A stretch of DNA of 64,000 nucleotides from VGBO01 sp964453335 (GCA_964453335.1 CAYVOK010000006.1:62001-126000), one strand, 5' to 3'. Positions 7,630 through 18,789 are shown, counted from the first letter of the stretch. Translations and numbers: made by a program. The notes: generated by a model not told the origin, from the sequence alone.

Positions 7630-7956
7630 GTGGACGCACAGGTGCCCGAGGTCGACGTGACGGCTGCGGCTGCAGCCGTGGGAGCGGGGAGCGCACTCGT
7701 CGACGTGCGCGAGCCCGACGAGTTCGCCGAGGTCCGCGCTGCGGCGGCTCGACTCGTCCCGCTCGGCTCGGTCGGCGAGCGTGTGGACGAGTTCCCCCGT
7801 GGCGAGACCGTCTACCTGATCTGTCGCAGCGGTGCCCGCAGCATGCGGGCGTGCGAGGCGCTGCGGTCCGTCGGGATCGACGCCGTGAACGTGGCGGGCG
7901 GGACCTTGGCGTGGGTCGAGGCGGGTCTGCCGACCTCGAGCGGTCTGGACGCCTGA
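7630..7956 (+). CDS. rhodanese-like domain protein
   Basis: 108 residues, a single rhodanese domain. DVREPDEF is the CH2-type entry motif and the active-site loop is CRSGARS, with the Cys that carries the persulfide. Such proteins move sulfane sulfur, for example to thiamine, molybdopterin or tRNA thiolation. The GTG is chosen because GGAGGT lies 6 nt upstream; the in-frame GTG at 7591 would add 13 residues and would fit a leaderless start. Next to mobA and not far from a TtuA/TtuB pair, which in Thermus uses a rhodanese (TtuD), but a link is inference. Confidence 0.85.
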   Translation: MDAQVPEVDVTAAAAAVGAGSALVDVREPDEFAEVRAAAARLVPLGSVGERVDEFPRGETVYLICRSGARSMRACEALRSVGIDAVNVAGGTLAWVEAGLPTSSGLDA

Positions 7957-7960
7957 GCCG

Positions 7961-9184
7961 GTGCGACGCGGCGCCCCGAAGCCGGTCATCGACGTGACGG
8001 CGCCGCCGCTCGTCGCGACCGACGCCGAGTTCGCCGCCGTGCTCGACGCGCTCGACGGTGTGGAGGCCTACGCCCTCGACACGGAGTTCCACCGCGAGCG
8101 CACCTACTTCCCGAAACTCGCCCTCCTGCAGCTCGCCTGGGACGGCGGCATGGCCGTCGTCGATCCGTTGGCGGTGGACATCGCACCGCTCGCCCGGATT
8201 CTGCGGGGTCCGGCGGTCGCCGTCCTGCACGCTGCGTCGCAGGATCTCGAGGTCCTCGAGCTCGCCTGCGGCACGGTGCCCGAGCGGCTCGTCGACACGC
8301 AGATCGCCGCGGGGTTCGTCGGCATGAGCACACCGTCGCTCTCCGATCTGCACGAGCGCCGGCTCGGGACGGCGCTCCCCAAGGGCGACCGTCTCACCGA
8401 CTGGTTGCAGCGGCCGCTGCGTCCCGAACAGCTGCGGTACGCAGCGTCCGACGTGGCCGACCTGCTGCCGCTGTGGCGGGATCTCGCCGCCGAGCTCGAA
8501 CGGCGTGGTCGGCTCACCTGGGCGCTCGACGAGTGCGCGATCCTGCTCGGCCGGGCCCGGGGTGGTCGGCGGCCCGAGGACGCCTACCTGCGGGTGAAGG
8601 AGGTCCGCCAGCTCCGGGGACGGGGTCTCGCAGTCGCACGTGAGGTCGCGGCCTGGCGCGAACGTCGGGCGGCCACACTCGACATCCCCGTTCGCCACGT
8701 CCTCTCCGACCTCGCCGTCGCCGGCCTCGCGCAACGCGCACCGACGAGGGCCGAGGACCTCCGGGGGATCCGTGGCCTCGACGAGCGGTCGCTCCGACCG
8801 GCGGTGCTCGAGGACCTCCTCGCTGCGATCCGTCGCGGCGTCGACGCGCCGCCGCCGGAGCCGCCGTCCACCGCCACCAACGCGGTCGACGCCGAGTTCC
8901 GTGGGGCGATCGGCCTGCTGTCGTCGTGGGTGAGTCAGCTGGCCCGTGATCTCCATCTCGACCCGACCCTCCTGGCCACACGGAACGACCTCGAGGACCT
9001 GCTGCGGCACCGTCCGACGGGGCGACTGCTCGAGGGTTGGCGGGCCGACCTCGTCGGTCGGCAGGTCGAGGCGCTGCTGCGCGGGGAGGCATCGCTCGTC
9101 TTCGACGCCGGACGTCTGCGGCTCGAGGAACGCGCCGGTCGTCCCTTCGGCTCCACGGCCGATGACGAAGACGAAACCCGATGA
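7961..9184 (+). CDS. rnd: ribonuclease D
   Basis: 407 residues. A DEDDy 3'-5' exonuclease domain (residues 20-200): LDTEFHRE (Exo I Asp-Glu), LHAASQDLEVL (Exo II) and LRYAASDVADLL (Exo III Tyr-Asp). An HRDC domain follows (about 225-300), and a C-terminal helical extension ends in acidic DDEDE. RNase D trims 3' ends of tRNA and other structured RNAs. It starts with GTG 4 nt after the rhodanese stop. Confidence 0.9.
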   Translation: MRRGAPKPVIDVTAPPLVATDAEFAAVLDALDGVEAYALDTEFHRERTYFPKLALLQLAWDGGMAVVDPLAVDIAPLARILRGPAVAVLHAASQDLEVLELACGTVPERLVDTQIAAGFVGMSTPSLSDLHERRLGTALPKGDRLTDWLQRPLRPEQLRYAASDVADLLPLWRDLAAELERRGRLTWALDECAILLGRARGGRRPEDAYLRVKEVRQLRGRGLAVAREVAAWRERRAATLDIPVRHVLSDLAVAGLAQRAPTRAEDLRGIRGLDERSLRPAVLEDLLAAIRRGVDAPPPEPPSTATNAVDAEFRGAIGLLSSWVSQLARDLHLDPTLLATRNDLEDLLRHRPTGRLLEGWRADLVGRQVEALLRGEASLVFDAGRLRLEERAGRPFGSTADDEDETR

Positions 9185-9223
9185 CACGAAAAATACCGAG
9201 AAGTATCGAGCCCGTCGTGGTGT

Positions 9224-9235
9224 GCCCGATCGGGC
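9224..9235 (+). repeat. 12-bp palindrome between rnd and the DUF3073-like gene
   Basis: GCCCGATCGGGC in the 103-nt intergenic stretch, just before a TACATT box (9248-9253) that may be the -10 for the small gene. It could serve as an rnd terminator stem without a T-run, or as an operator. Confidence 0.3.
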
Positions 9236-9287
9236 CCTGCGCCGTGCTACATTCGTCCTTCAGTCGCTGACCATGGGGAGCTGGCCC

Positions 9288-9443
9288 GTGAAGAAGGGTC
9301 GTCATCGCCGCTTCGAAGAGGCACGAGCCATGAAGCGCTCGTCCGACATCGATTTCGACAGCCTGCTCGAGAGCCTGAAGTCGGAGTCCGGTGACCCGGA
9401 TTCCTACGACGATGACGATCTCGAGGACGACGACGACCGCTGA
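9288..9443 (+). CDS. DUF3073-like small acidic-tailed protein
   Basis: 51 residues. The basic N-terminus KKGRHRRFEEARAMKRSS then DIDFDSLLESL and a poly-Asp tail resemble the actinobacterial DUF3073 proteins (usually GRGRxKAKxTKVARELKY... followed by DxxxLxREL). The function of that family is unknown. The GTG is preferred over the ATG at 9273 because GGGGAG lies 7 nt before it. Its end overlaps glcD, suggesting coupled translation. Confidence 0.7.
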   Translation: MKKGRHRRFEEARAMKRSSDIDFDSLLESLKSESGDPDSYDDDDLEDDDDR

Positions 9444-10896
9444 GCGGTCGGACGGGGAGGTCGTCGACGCACTGCGGACGGCGCTCGCTGCCGATCGCGT
9501 CCACACCGACGAACTCGAACTCGCCCTCTACGGGCGGGATGCCTCGCTACTCCGGGGTGACGCCGTCGCGGTGTGCTTCCCGCGGACGACGGCGGAGGTG
9601 CAGGCCTGCGTGCAGGTCGCGCGCCGCTTCGACCGTCCGTTCACCGTGCGTGGTTCGGGGACCGGTCTCGCCGGCGGTGCAGTACCGCTCGGCCGACCGA
9701 TCCTGATCGTCACCACCAAGATGGCGGACCTCGTCGAGGTCGATCTGGTCGATCGCATCGCGTGGGTCGAGCCGGGAATGCTGAACCTCGACCTCACCCG
9801 AGCACTCAGGCGGCACGGGTTCCACTTCGCCCCCGACCCGTCGAGTCAGCAGTCCTGCTCGATCGGCGGGAACGTCGCGAACAACTCGGGTGGGCCGCAC
9901 TGCCTCGCCTACGGGGTCACCACGGCCCACGTCGTCGCGGTGGAGGTCGTCCTGCCCGACGGCGAGGTCGTCGTCCTCGGTGGACTCGACGCCGAACCGG
10001 ACGGGCTCGACCTGCGCGGAGTGTTCGTCGGCAGTGAGGGGTGCTTCGGCATCGCGACCCGCGTCGCCGTCCGGCTCACGCCCGACCCGCCGGCTGTGCT
10101 CACCCTGCTCGCCGACTTCCTCGACCCGCTCGACGCGGTCGCGGCGGTCTCGGCGATCGTGGCCGCGGGCGTGGTGCCCGCGGCGATCGAGATGATGGAC
10201 CAGCGCATCACCCAGGCCGCAGAGGCGTTCGTCCACGCCGGGTACCCGACCGATGCGGGGGCGATCCTCCTCGTCGAGGTCGACGGTCTGCCCGGTGGCG
10301 TCGACGCCGAGCGGGGCATCGTCGAGCGCGTCTGCCGGGAGCACGGGGCCCGTACGGTGCGCGTGGCGGTCGACGAGGCCGAGCGGATGCTGCTGTGGAA
10401 GGGGCGCAAGACCGCGTTCGGCGCGGTGGCGCGGATCCGCCCGAACTACTACCTCCACGACACCGTCGTCCCGCGGACCCGCCTCCTCGAGGTGTTGACG
10501 AAGGTCTACGAGATCGCCGAGCGGCACGACCTCATCGTCATGAACGTCTTCCACGCCGGTGACGGGAACCTGCACCCCCTCCTCGTCTTCGACGCCCGCG
10601 AGCCGGGTGTCCTCGACCGGGTCCACGCAGCCGGTGAGGAGATCGTGCGCGTCTCGCTCGAGGCCGGGGGCGTGCTCTCCGGCGAGCACGGCATCGGTCT
10701 CGAGAAGAAACCGTTCATGGGTTGGCAGTTCACCCGCCAGGACCTCGATGCGCAGGCCCGCATCCGGGACGCCTTCGACCCCGACGGCGTCGCGAACCCG
10801 GCGAAACTGCTCCCCGAGGGCTCGCGCTGCGGTGACATCGCACACCTCGACGCGGCGGACCGCGAGCGGTTGCTCCAGTCCGGGGTGTGGGTGTGA
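9412..10896 (+). CDS. glcD: glycolate oxidase subunit GlcD (FAD-binding)
   Basis: 494 residues. FAD-binding_4 domain with the PCMH-type signatures RGSGTGLAGGAVP and QQSCSIGGNVANNSGG, then the oxidase C domain with FHAGDGNLHP and LSGEHGIGLEKKPFM, ending DPDGVANPAKLLP. With GlcE and GlcF it oxidises glycolate to glyoxylate and passes electrons to the respiratory chain. The first ATG (9391) gives 501 residues; the ATG at 9412 is an alternative. Both lie inside the preceding small gene. GlcE starts in a GTGA overlap. Confidence 0.9.
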   Translation: MTISRTTTTAERSDGEVVDALRTALAADRVHTDELELALYGRDASLLRGDAVAVCFPRTTAEVQACVQVARRFDRPFTVRGSGTGLAGGAVPLGRPILIVTTKMADLVEVDLVDRIAWVEPGMLNLDLTRALRRHGFHFAPDPSSQQSCSIGGNVANNSGGPHCLAYGVTTAHVVAVEVVLPDGEVVVLGGLDAEPDGLDLRGVFVGSEGCFGIATRVAVRLTPDPPAVLTLLADFLDPLDAVAAVSAIVAAGVVPAAIEMMDQRITQAAEAFVHAGYPTDAGAILLVEVDGLPGGVDAERGIVERVCREHGARTVRVAVDEAERMLLWKGRKTAFGAVARIRPNYYLHDTVVPRTRLLEVLTKVYEIAERHDLIVMNVFHAGDGNLHPLLVFDAREPGVLDRVHAAGEEIVRVSLEAGGVLSGEHGIGLEKKPFMGWQFTRQDLDAQARIRDAFDPDGVANPAKLLPEGSRCGDIAHLDAADRERLLQSGVWV

Positions 10897-11858
10897 GCGG
10901 CGACGCCGATCTGCTCGAACCCCTCGAGGGCCGGATCGTCCGCGATCCCGTGCTCCTGGCCTTCGCCGAACTGGTCGGTGCACGCACGGACGACCGGGTC
11001 GCGGTCGAGGGTGGTCGGTCGCAGTGGGACGTGGGCGGGCCGCCGGGGGACGACGTCCGCCTCGTGCGGGCACCCGAGGGCGTCGTCGACGTCAACCCGG
11101 CGGAGATGATCGTGCAGGTCCGGGCCGGGACGACGGTATCCGCGCTCCTCGAACGGCTCGCCCCGCTGGGGCAGACCGTCGCGCTGCCCGACCCTGCACC
11201 CGGTGTGTCGACGGTCGGCGGTGTGCTCGCGGTCGGCCGCAGCGGCCTCGACCGGCTCGGGCGGGGTCACATCCGCGAGACGCTGCTGCAGGCCCGGATC
11301 GTGACTGCCGAGGGGCTGCTGGTCACGGCCGGTGGCCCGACCGTCAAGAACGTCACGGGTTTCGACCTCGCCCGCCTGCTCGTCGGCTCGCTCGGTCGTC
11401 TGGGCCTCGTCGCCGACGTGCTGCTGCGGACCCGGCCTCTCCCGGAACGTTCCGTGTGGCTCGCCGGGCCGACCGATCCCTTCGCCCTGCGCGACGCCCT
11501 GCACCGGCCGGCCTCGCTGCTGTGGGACGGGACGACGACGTGGGTGCGGCTCGAGGGCTACGGCGCCGACGTCGACGCCGAGGCGGCGACATGTGTCGCG
11601 GCCGGTCTCGCACCCGTCGACGGTCCGCCCGAACTTCCCGGCAACCGGCTCTCGTTCCGACCCCGCGACCTCGCCGGGCTCGCCGCTCGTGCGGCGGGTC
11701 CCTTCGTCGCCGAGGTCGGCGTCGGTGTCGTGCACGCCACCTGGTCGGCACCACCGACGACCGTCGACCCGGTCGTGGACGCGCTCCACGACCGACTCTT
11801 CGACCTGTTCGATCCCCACGGCCGCCTGAACCCCGGCCGCGACCCGAGGCGACGCTGA
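10893..11858 (+). CDS. glcE: glycolate oxidase subunit GlcE
   Basis: 321 residues, an FAD-binding_4 protein lacking the metal-dependent C domain, as GlcE does. Visible blocks: IVQVRAGTTVSALLERL, PGVSTVGGVLAVGRSG, GGPTVKNVTGFDLARLLVGSLGRLG and the end FDPHGRLNPGR. The GTG start forms GTGA with the glcD stop, and the stop overlaps the glcF ATG (TGATG). The gene order D-E-F and the overlaps support a complex made in fixed ratio. Confidence 0.88.
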   Translation: MSGDADLLEPLEGRIVRDPVLLAFAELVGARTDDRVAVEGGRSQWDVGGPPGDDVRLVRAPEGVVDVNPAEMIVQVRAGTTVSALLERLAPLGQTVALPDPAPGVSTVGGVLAVGRSGLDRLGRGHIRETLLQARIVTAEGLLVTAGGPTVKNVTGFDLARLLVGSLGRLGLVADVLLRTRPLPERSVWLAGPTDPFALRDALHRPASLLWDGTTTWVRLEGYGADVDAEAATCVAAGLAPVDGPPELPGNRLSFRPRDLAGLAARAAGPFVAEVGVGVVHATWSAPPTTVDPVVDALHDRLFDLFDPHGRLNPGRDPRRR

Positions 11859-13033
11859 TGCTCGAAGTCCACGACGACGACCTCGCCTCCTGCGTCGGGT
11901 GCGGCCTCTGCCTGCCGCACTGTCCGACGTTCCGAATCACGGGGGAGGAGCGATACTCGCCGCGCGGTCGCATCGAGGCCATGCGGCAGGTCCACATCGG
12001 GTCGAAGCCCGTCGACGGGAGCTTCGTCGACATGATGGACACGTGCGTGCAGTGTCGCGGCTGCGAGACGGCATGTCCGTCCGGCGTCCCCTTCGGCCGA
12101 CTGATGGAGGGGACACGGGCCACCCTCGCCGCTGGTGCGGCGCCCGGCTACCAGCCGTGGTGGCGACGCATCGGGTACCGCCTGCTCGGCGCGCACCGGC
12201 TCGTCGTCGTCGGGTCCCGACTCCTCGCTGTCGGGCAGCGGCTCCGGCTCGTCCCCTCGCGTCGGCTGGGTCTGCCCGACCGCCTCCCGCTCCGCGACGT
12301 TCCGTTGCGCGCATCGGGCACCGACGTGTGGCTCTATACGGGCTGTGTCATGGACGCCTGGCAGCGCGACGTGCACCGGGCTGCGATCCGGGTCATCGAG
12401 GCGACGGGGACGACGGTCGCGCTGCCGCAGCCGGTGCGTGGTGGCGGTTGTTGCGGCGCGTTGAGCACACACGCCGGACTCACCGACATCGCCCGTGTGC
12501 AGGCGGAGGCGACCATGCGGTCCTTCCCCGGCGATGCGCCGATCCTCGTCGACGCGGCGGGTTGTGGTGCGCAGCTCAAGGATCTGGGACATCTCCTCGG
12601 TACACCCGAGGCGGCGCGGTTCGCGGCCCGGGTCGTCGACGTCGACGAGTGGCTCGCCGGCCGGGTCGACGTGCTCGCCCCTCTCGCACGGGCAGACCGC
12701 ATCCGCCGCCGGGTCGCCGTGCAGGACCCGTGTCATCTGCGGCACGTGCAGAAGGTCCACACGTCGGTACGGACCCTGCTGGCCCCCTTCGTCGATCTCG
12801 TCGAGCTCGACGACGAGGGTCTCTGCTGCGGTGCGGGCGGTGCGTACGCGGTGCTGCAGGCCGATCTCGCACGCGACATCCGGACCCGCAAGCTCGCCTC
12901 GATCGACCGGTCCGGCGCGCCGCTCGTGGCCAGCGCCAACCCCGGCTGTTCGCTGCACCTCGCAGCGGCCGGCGTGGACGTATGTCATCCGGTCCAACTC
13001 GTCGACGAGGCCCTCGGCGGCGGGGTGGACTGA
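11858..13033 (+). CDS. glcF: glycolate oxidase iron-sulfur subunit GlcF
   Basis: 391 residues. Two [4Fe-4S] motifs at the N-terminus (CVGCGLCLPHCP and CVQCRGCETACPSG, within residues 12-70), then two cysteine-rich CCG domains: GGGCCGALSTHAG near 200 and LCCGAGGAY near 320, plus DPCHLRH and NPGCSLHL. It carries electrons from the flavin subunits towards quinone or another membrane carrier. Confidence 0.92.
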   Translation: MLEVHDDDLASCVGCGLCLPHCPTFRITGEERYSPRGRIEAMRQVHIGSKPVDGSFVDMMDTCVQCRGCETACPSGVPFGRLMEGTRATLAAGAAPGYQPWWRRIGYRLLGAHRLVVVGSRLLAVGQRLRLVPSRRLGLPDRLPLRDVPLRASGTDVWLYTGCVMDAWQRDVHRAAIRVIEATGTTVALPQPVRGGGCCGALSTHAGLTDIARVQAEATMRSFPGDAPILVDAAGCGAQLKDLGHLLGTPEAARFAARVVDVDEWLAGRVDVLAPLARADRIRRRVAVQDPCHLRHVQKVHTSVRTLLAPFVDLVELDDEGLCCGAGGAYAVLQADLARDIRTRKLASIDRSGAPLVASANPGCSLHLAAAGVDVCHPVQLVDEALGGGVD

Positions 13034-13036
13034 CCG

Positions 13037-13237
13037 ATGTCGGATCTCGACGCCCTCGCGGAACGTCTCGACGCTGTCGCCGAGGAGCTCGCCGACGCGG
13101 CCATCGCAGCGCTCCGCGAGGCGATGGAGGCGGGCAGCGGCCCGCGGGTCGAACTCGAGCGCCGCATCACCCGCGCCCGACGTTCGGTGGAGCGCGCAGC
13201 GTCGCTGCTGCGTGGCTCCGCTGCGGACGACGACTGA
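13037..13237 (+). CDS. small helical protein of unknown function
   Basis: 66 residues, 3 nt after glcF and likely in its operon. Almost entirely helical by composition (ALAERLDAVAEELADAAIAALREAME, then an Arg-rich second helix), so a two-helix coiled-coil hairpin is likely. Acidic tail AADDD. No family is recognised; it superficially resembles small exonuclease VII subunits but lacks their conserved residues. Confidence 0.6.
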   Translation: MSDLDALAERLDAVAEELADAAIAALREAMEAGSGPRVELERRITRARRSVERAASLLRGSAADDD

Positions 13238-13258
13238 GGAAGGGGCGCGGGTGCCCGC

Positions 13259-15619
13259 TCAGCCGGTGCGCGCCACCCGGCCGTAGAGCGTCGTCCGTTC
13301 CTCGACGGTGCGGCCGAGGGGTTCGACCAGGCGACGGAAGTCCTCCGGTTCGGCGCCCTGGCCGTGCGACGCTCCGGCGGCCCGCGAGATGTTCTCGTCC
13401 ATGAGCGTGCCACCGAGGTCGTTCACGCCGGAGCGGAGGAGCTGGGTGACGCCGTCGAAGCCGATCTTCACCCAACTCGCCTGCACGTTGTCGATGGCCC
13501 CGCGGTAGGCGATCCGACCGACCGCGTGCATGAGGAGGGTCTCCCGGAAGGTGGGCCCACGTCGCGACCGGTTCTGCAGGTACAGGGGTGCGGCCATGTG
13601 CACGTAGGGCAGGGGGACGAACTCGGTGAAGCCCCCCGTGCGCTTCTGCAGATCACGGGTGCGGACGATGTGGCGCGCCCAGTGGAGCGGTGCCTCGACG
13701 GAACCGAACATGATCGTCACGTTCGACCGGAGCCCGACCTCGTGTGCGATGCGGTGGCAGTCGAGCCACTCGTCGGTGGTGATCTTGTCGGGGCAGAGCA
13801 CGGCACGGATCTCGTCGTCGAGGATCTCGGCGGCCGTGCCCGGGAGGCTCCGCAGACCTGCGTCCATCAGCCGCCGCAGGTACACGTCGAGGGGCTCACC
13901 GAGTCGACGGGCACCCTCGGTCACCTCGAGCGCCGTGAACCCGTGCACGTGGATGTCCGGCGCCGCCTCCTTCACCGCCCGGCAGACGTCGATGTAGTAG
14001 TCGCCGTCGAAGTCGGGGTGGATGCCACCCTGCAGGGTCACCTCGGTGGCGCCGAGTTCCCAGGCCTCGCGCACCCGGTCGGCGATGTCCTCGAGGGTGA
14101 GGAGGTACGGGGTCCCGCGCAGGTTGAGCGAGAGCGGACCCTTCGAGAACCCACAGAATCGGCACTTGAAGGTGCACACGTTCGTGTAGTTGATGTTCCG
14201 GTTGTGCACCCAGGTGACGGCGTCACCGATGATGTCGCGGCGCAGTTCGTCGGCGACCTCGCAGACCGAGACGACCTCGGGTCCACGGGCGCCGAAGAGC
14301 GTGACGATCTCCTCGATGCCGGGTTCCTGGCCGGCGAGCACACCGGCGAGCACCTCGCCGACCGGTCCGCCGGCCGAGGCGCGCCCCGGCACCAGGCGGG
14401 GCGGGTCGGCGGTGGCGCCCGAGTACCACGACGTCGACCGGTCGCCGATGACGACGACGTCCGCACCGTCGTGCGCGTCGGCGGCGCGCACGAACTCCGT
14501 GCGCTGGCGGAAGAACGCCCCCGGGTCGTCCCGGGCGAGAAGTTCCGCGTCGGCGTGGTCGAGGACCGCGAAGTGGAGCTCGGGATCGATCCACCGGTCG
14601 AGGTCACCGAGATGGCTCGGGTGCACGGTGAGACGCGGGGCGAGCGTGTAGCCCCGGGCCTCGGTCACCTCCCGGAGACGGTCGAGATCGGGCCACGGGC
14701 GTTCCGGGTTGACGTGGTCGGGCGTCACGGGGGAGACCCCGCCCCAGTCGTCGGCTCCGGCGTCGAGGAGCACACCGAAGTCGTCGGTCAGGTTCGGCGG
14801 TGCCTGCACGGCGACGTCGAGGGGGAGGAGCAGCCGGGCGAGGGCGATGGCCTCGAGGTATTCGTCGGGCGGGCACGCACCCCGCAGGCGCATGCGCGTC
14901 CCGTCCTTCGGCAGGAAGTTCTGGACGATCACCTCCTGCACGTGGCCGTGGCGTCGGTGCGACTCGGCGATCGCGACGATCGCGTCGACCCTGTCCTCGA
15001 GGGACTCGCCGATCCCGACGAGCAGACCCGTCGTGAAGGGGATGCGCAGTTCGCCGGCGGCTTCGAGGGTCGCGAGGCGACGGTGGGGTTCCTTGTCGGG
15101 CGACCCCTCGTGGCAGGCGAGGTGCGGGTTCAGGGACTCGAGCATCATCCCCTGGGAGGGGGAGACGGGGCGGAGCAGGGCGAGTTCGTCCGCGTGGAGG
15201 GCTCCGGCGTTCGCATGGGGGAGTATGCCGACCTCGTCGAGGACGAGTCGGCACATGGCTGCGAGGTACTCGACGGTGGAGCCGTAGCCCCGTTCGGCGA
15301 GCCACTCGGCAGCGACGGGGTAGCGCAGTTCGGGCCGCTCGCCGAGGGTGAACAGTGCCTCGTGGCAGCCCTGCCGGGCTCCGGCGCGTGCGATGCGCAG
15401 TACGTCGGCGGGTTCGAGGAAGAGCTGGTCCACCTTGCTCGGCGGCTGGGCGAACGTGCAGTAGTGGCACTTGTCGCGGCACAGGCGGGTGAGCGGGATG
15501 AAGACCTTGGGTGAGTAGGTCACCCGTCGTCCGGTGCGCTCGTCACGCCGCTCGGTGGCGAGCTGCATCAGCTCGTCGAGCGGCCGGCCCACCAACTCCT
15601 GCCGAGTCAGTTCTGTCAC
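13259..15619 (-). CDS. fbiC: 7,8-didemethyl-8-hydroxy-5-deazariboflavin (FO) synthase, CofG-CofH fusion
   Basis: 786 residues with two radical-SAM domains, as in actinobacterial FbiC. The CofG half has CRDKCHYCTF (CxxxCxxC, about residue 50) and the CofH half has CTFKCRFCGFSKG (about 480). Together they make the FO chromophore of coenzyme F420 from tyrosine and a flavin precursor. The GTG start is fixed by a leaderless -10 box. No other F420 genes (cofC, fbiA, fbiB) lie in the window. It follows transaldolase on the same strand with a 47-nt gap that holds this promoter. Confidence 0.95.
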   Translation of the reverse strand: MTELTRQELVGRPLDELMQLATERRDERTGRRVTYSPKVFIPLTRLCRDKCHYCTFAQPPSKVDQLFLEPADVLRIARAGARQGCHEALFTLGERPELRYPVAAEWLAERGYGSTVEYLAAMCRLVLDEVGILPHANAGALHADELALLRPVSPSQGMMLESLNPHLACHEGSPDKEPHRRLATLEAAGELRIPFTTGLLVGIGESLEDRVDAIVAIAESHRRHGHVQEVIVQNFLPKDGTRMRLRGACPPDEYLEAIALARLLLPLDVAVQAPPNLTDDFGVLLDAGADDWGGVSPVTPDHVNPERPWPDLDRLREVTEARGYTLAPRLTVHPSHLGDLDRWIDPELHFAVLDHADAELLARDDPGAFFRQRTEFVRAADAHDGADVVVIGDRSTSWYSGATADPPRLVPGRASAGGPVGEVLAGVLAGQEPGIEEIVTLFGARGPEVVSVCEVADELRRDIIGDAVTWVHNRNINYTNVCTFKCRFCGFSKGPLSLNLRGTPYLLTLEDIADRVREAWELGATEVTLQGGIHPDFDGDYYIDVCRAVKEAAPDIHVHGFTALEVTEGARRLGEPLDVYLRRLMDAGLRSLPGTAAEILDDEIRAVLCPDKITTDEWLDCHRIAHEVGLRSNVTIMFGSVEAPLHWARHIVRTRDLQKRTGGFTEFVPLPYVHMAAPLYLQNRSRRGPTFRETLLMHAVGRIAYRGAIDNVQASWVKIGFDGVTQLLRSGVNDLGGTLMDENISRAAGASHGQGAEPEDFRRLVEPLGRTVEERTTLYGRVARTG

Positions 15620-15626
15620 AGAACGG

Positions 15627-15632
15627 ACCCTA
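15627..15632 (-). promoter_or_regulatory. -10 box TAGGGT, leaderless promoter of fbiC
   Basis: Minus-strand TAGGGT, 7-nt spacer, GTG start. It gives fbiC transcription independent of the tkt-tal unit. Confidence 0.55.
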
Positions 15633-15666
15633 GCACGAGACGGTCCTGGCCGTCGCCGAGAACTGC

Positions 15667-16770
15667 TCAGGAGACGCCGAGTCGCTGCGCCTTCGCGCCG
15701 AGCGCAGTAATCAGGTCGTCGAAGCTCGTGCGGAACGACGCAACGCCGTCGACCTCGAGGCGGTCCGTGATCCCGTCGAGGTCGACGCCGAGGGACCGGC
15801 AGGCGGCGAGCACCGCACGTGCCGCGGCCGGGTCGCGGTCGATGGTGCGCGCCGGCGTCCCGTGGTCGAGGAACGCAGCGAGGGTGTCGTCGGGGAGCGT
15901 GTTCACACTTGCCGGCCCGATCAGCTCGTCGACGTACAACGTGTCGGGGTAGGCGGGGTTCTTCGTCGACGTCGACGCCCACAGCGGGCGCTGGACGTGC
16001 GCACCGCGTCGTACGAGCGCATCCCACCGGTCACCGGCGAAGGTGGCGACGAACTCGTCGTAGGCGACCTGTGCGTTCGCGACCGCGACCTTGCCGCGGA
16101 TCCCGAGCGCCTCGGGCGAACCGATCGCGTCGAGTGCCTTGTCGACCTCGCCGTCGACCCGACTCACGAAGAAGCTCGCCACCGACCGCACGTGGGGGAC
16201 GAACCGGTCCGAAGCGGCCTCGAGCCCGGCGATGTAGGCCTCCATGACCTCCCGATAGCGCTCGATGGCGAAGATCAGCGTGACGTTGACGCTGATCCCC
16301 TCCGAGATCAAGGTCCGGATCGCCGGGATCCCGGCCCGGGTCGCCGGCACCTTGACGAACAAGTTCGGTCGGTCGAGGCGGGCGGCGAGCGCCCGGGCCG
16401 CGGCCACCGTCCCGGCGGTGTCGTCCGCGAGCGCCGGGTCGACCTCGACGGAGACGAAGCCGTCCTCGCCGCCGGACGTGTCGTGGAGGGGACGGAGCAC
16501 GTCGAGCGCCCGCAGGACGTCCGTGCACACGAGGTCCCAGTACGCGTCGGTGACCGTTGCACCGGCGCGCAGCGACGCAGCGAGCTGCTCGTCGTAGTCG
16601 TCGGAGCCACCGATCGCCTTGGCGAAGATCGACGGGTTCGACGTGATGCCACGCACACCACGTTCGACCCACGTCGCGATCGTCCCGGCGTCGAGCCAGT
16701 CACGGCGGAGGTTGTCGAGCCAGGGGCTCTGGCCGAACTGGTCGAACAACTGGTGCAGGCGCGTGCTCAC
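15667..16770 (-). CDS. tal: transaldolase
   Basis: 367 residues. Class I aldolase barrel: GITSNPSIFAKAI, DPALADDTAGT, the Schiff-base lysine in NLFVKVPATRAGIPAIR, SVNVTLIFAIERY and RPLWASTSTKNP. It moves a dihydroxyacetone unit between sugar phosphates in the pentose phosphate pathway, the partner reaction to the adjacent transketolase. The length matches the actinobacterial transaldolases. The GTG follows a leaderless -10 box, so it may be expressed separately from tkt. Confidence 0.94.
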   Translation of the reverse strand: MSTRLHQLFDQFGQSPWLDNLRRDWLDAGTIATWVERGVRGITSNPSIFAKAIGGSDDYDEQLAASLRAGATVTDAYWDLVCTDVLRALDVLRPLHDTSGGEDGFVSVEVDPALADDTAGTVAAARALAARLDRPNLFVKVPATRAGIPAIRTLISEGISVNVTLIFAIERYREVMEAYIAGLEAASDRFVPHVRSVASFFVSRVDGEVDKALDAIGSPEALGIRGKVAVANAQVAYDEFVATFAGDRWDALVRRGAHVQRPLWASTSTKNPAYPDTLYVDELIGPASVNTLPDDTLAAFLDHGTPARTIDRDPAAARAVLAACRSLGVDLDGITDRLEVDGVASFRTSFDDLITALGAKAQRLGVS

Positions 16771-16777
16771 CGGGCCG

Positions 16778-16783
16778 AGGTTA
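16778..16783 (-). promoter_or_regulatory. -10 box TAACCT, leaderless promoter of tal
   Basis: Minus-strand TAACCT, 7-nt spacer, GTG start of transaldolase, in the 49-nt gap after transketolase. Confidence 0.5.
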
Positions 16784-16819
16784 GCGGTGGTGCGATCCCG
16801 GCTCGGGACGTGCGGCGCC

Positions 16820-18789
<1,970 letters not shown>

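Noticed and set aside
7591..7956. Leaderless GTG at 7591 as the rhodanese start
   Set aside because: It fits the -10 spacing, but the added residues VPPGPVARGGGRD have no homology and coincide with a palindrome, whereas GTG 7630 has a good GGAGGT site. Kept as an alternative.
9224..9235. Rho-independent terminator after rnd
   Set aside because: The 12-bp palindrome has no loop and no T-run; listed only as a palindrome.
13037..13237. Exonuclease VII small subunit
   Set aside because: Size and helical character fit, but the conserved xseB residues are absent and no xseA is adjacent.
13364..15514. 716-codon open frame antisense to FO synthase
   Set aside because: A product of high GC3 on the opposite strand; its translation has no motifs while the sense strand has two radical-SAM domains. 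The same holds for long antisense frames over pyruvate kinase (4526-6013), the acyl-CoA synthetase (21753-23924), helY (42783-44138), thyX (46056-47837) and an acyl-CoA dehydrogenase (57834-59987).
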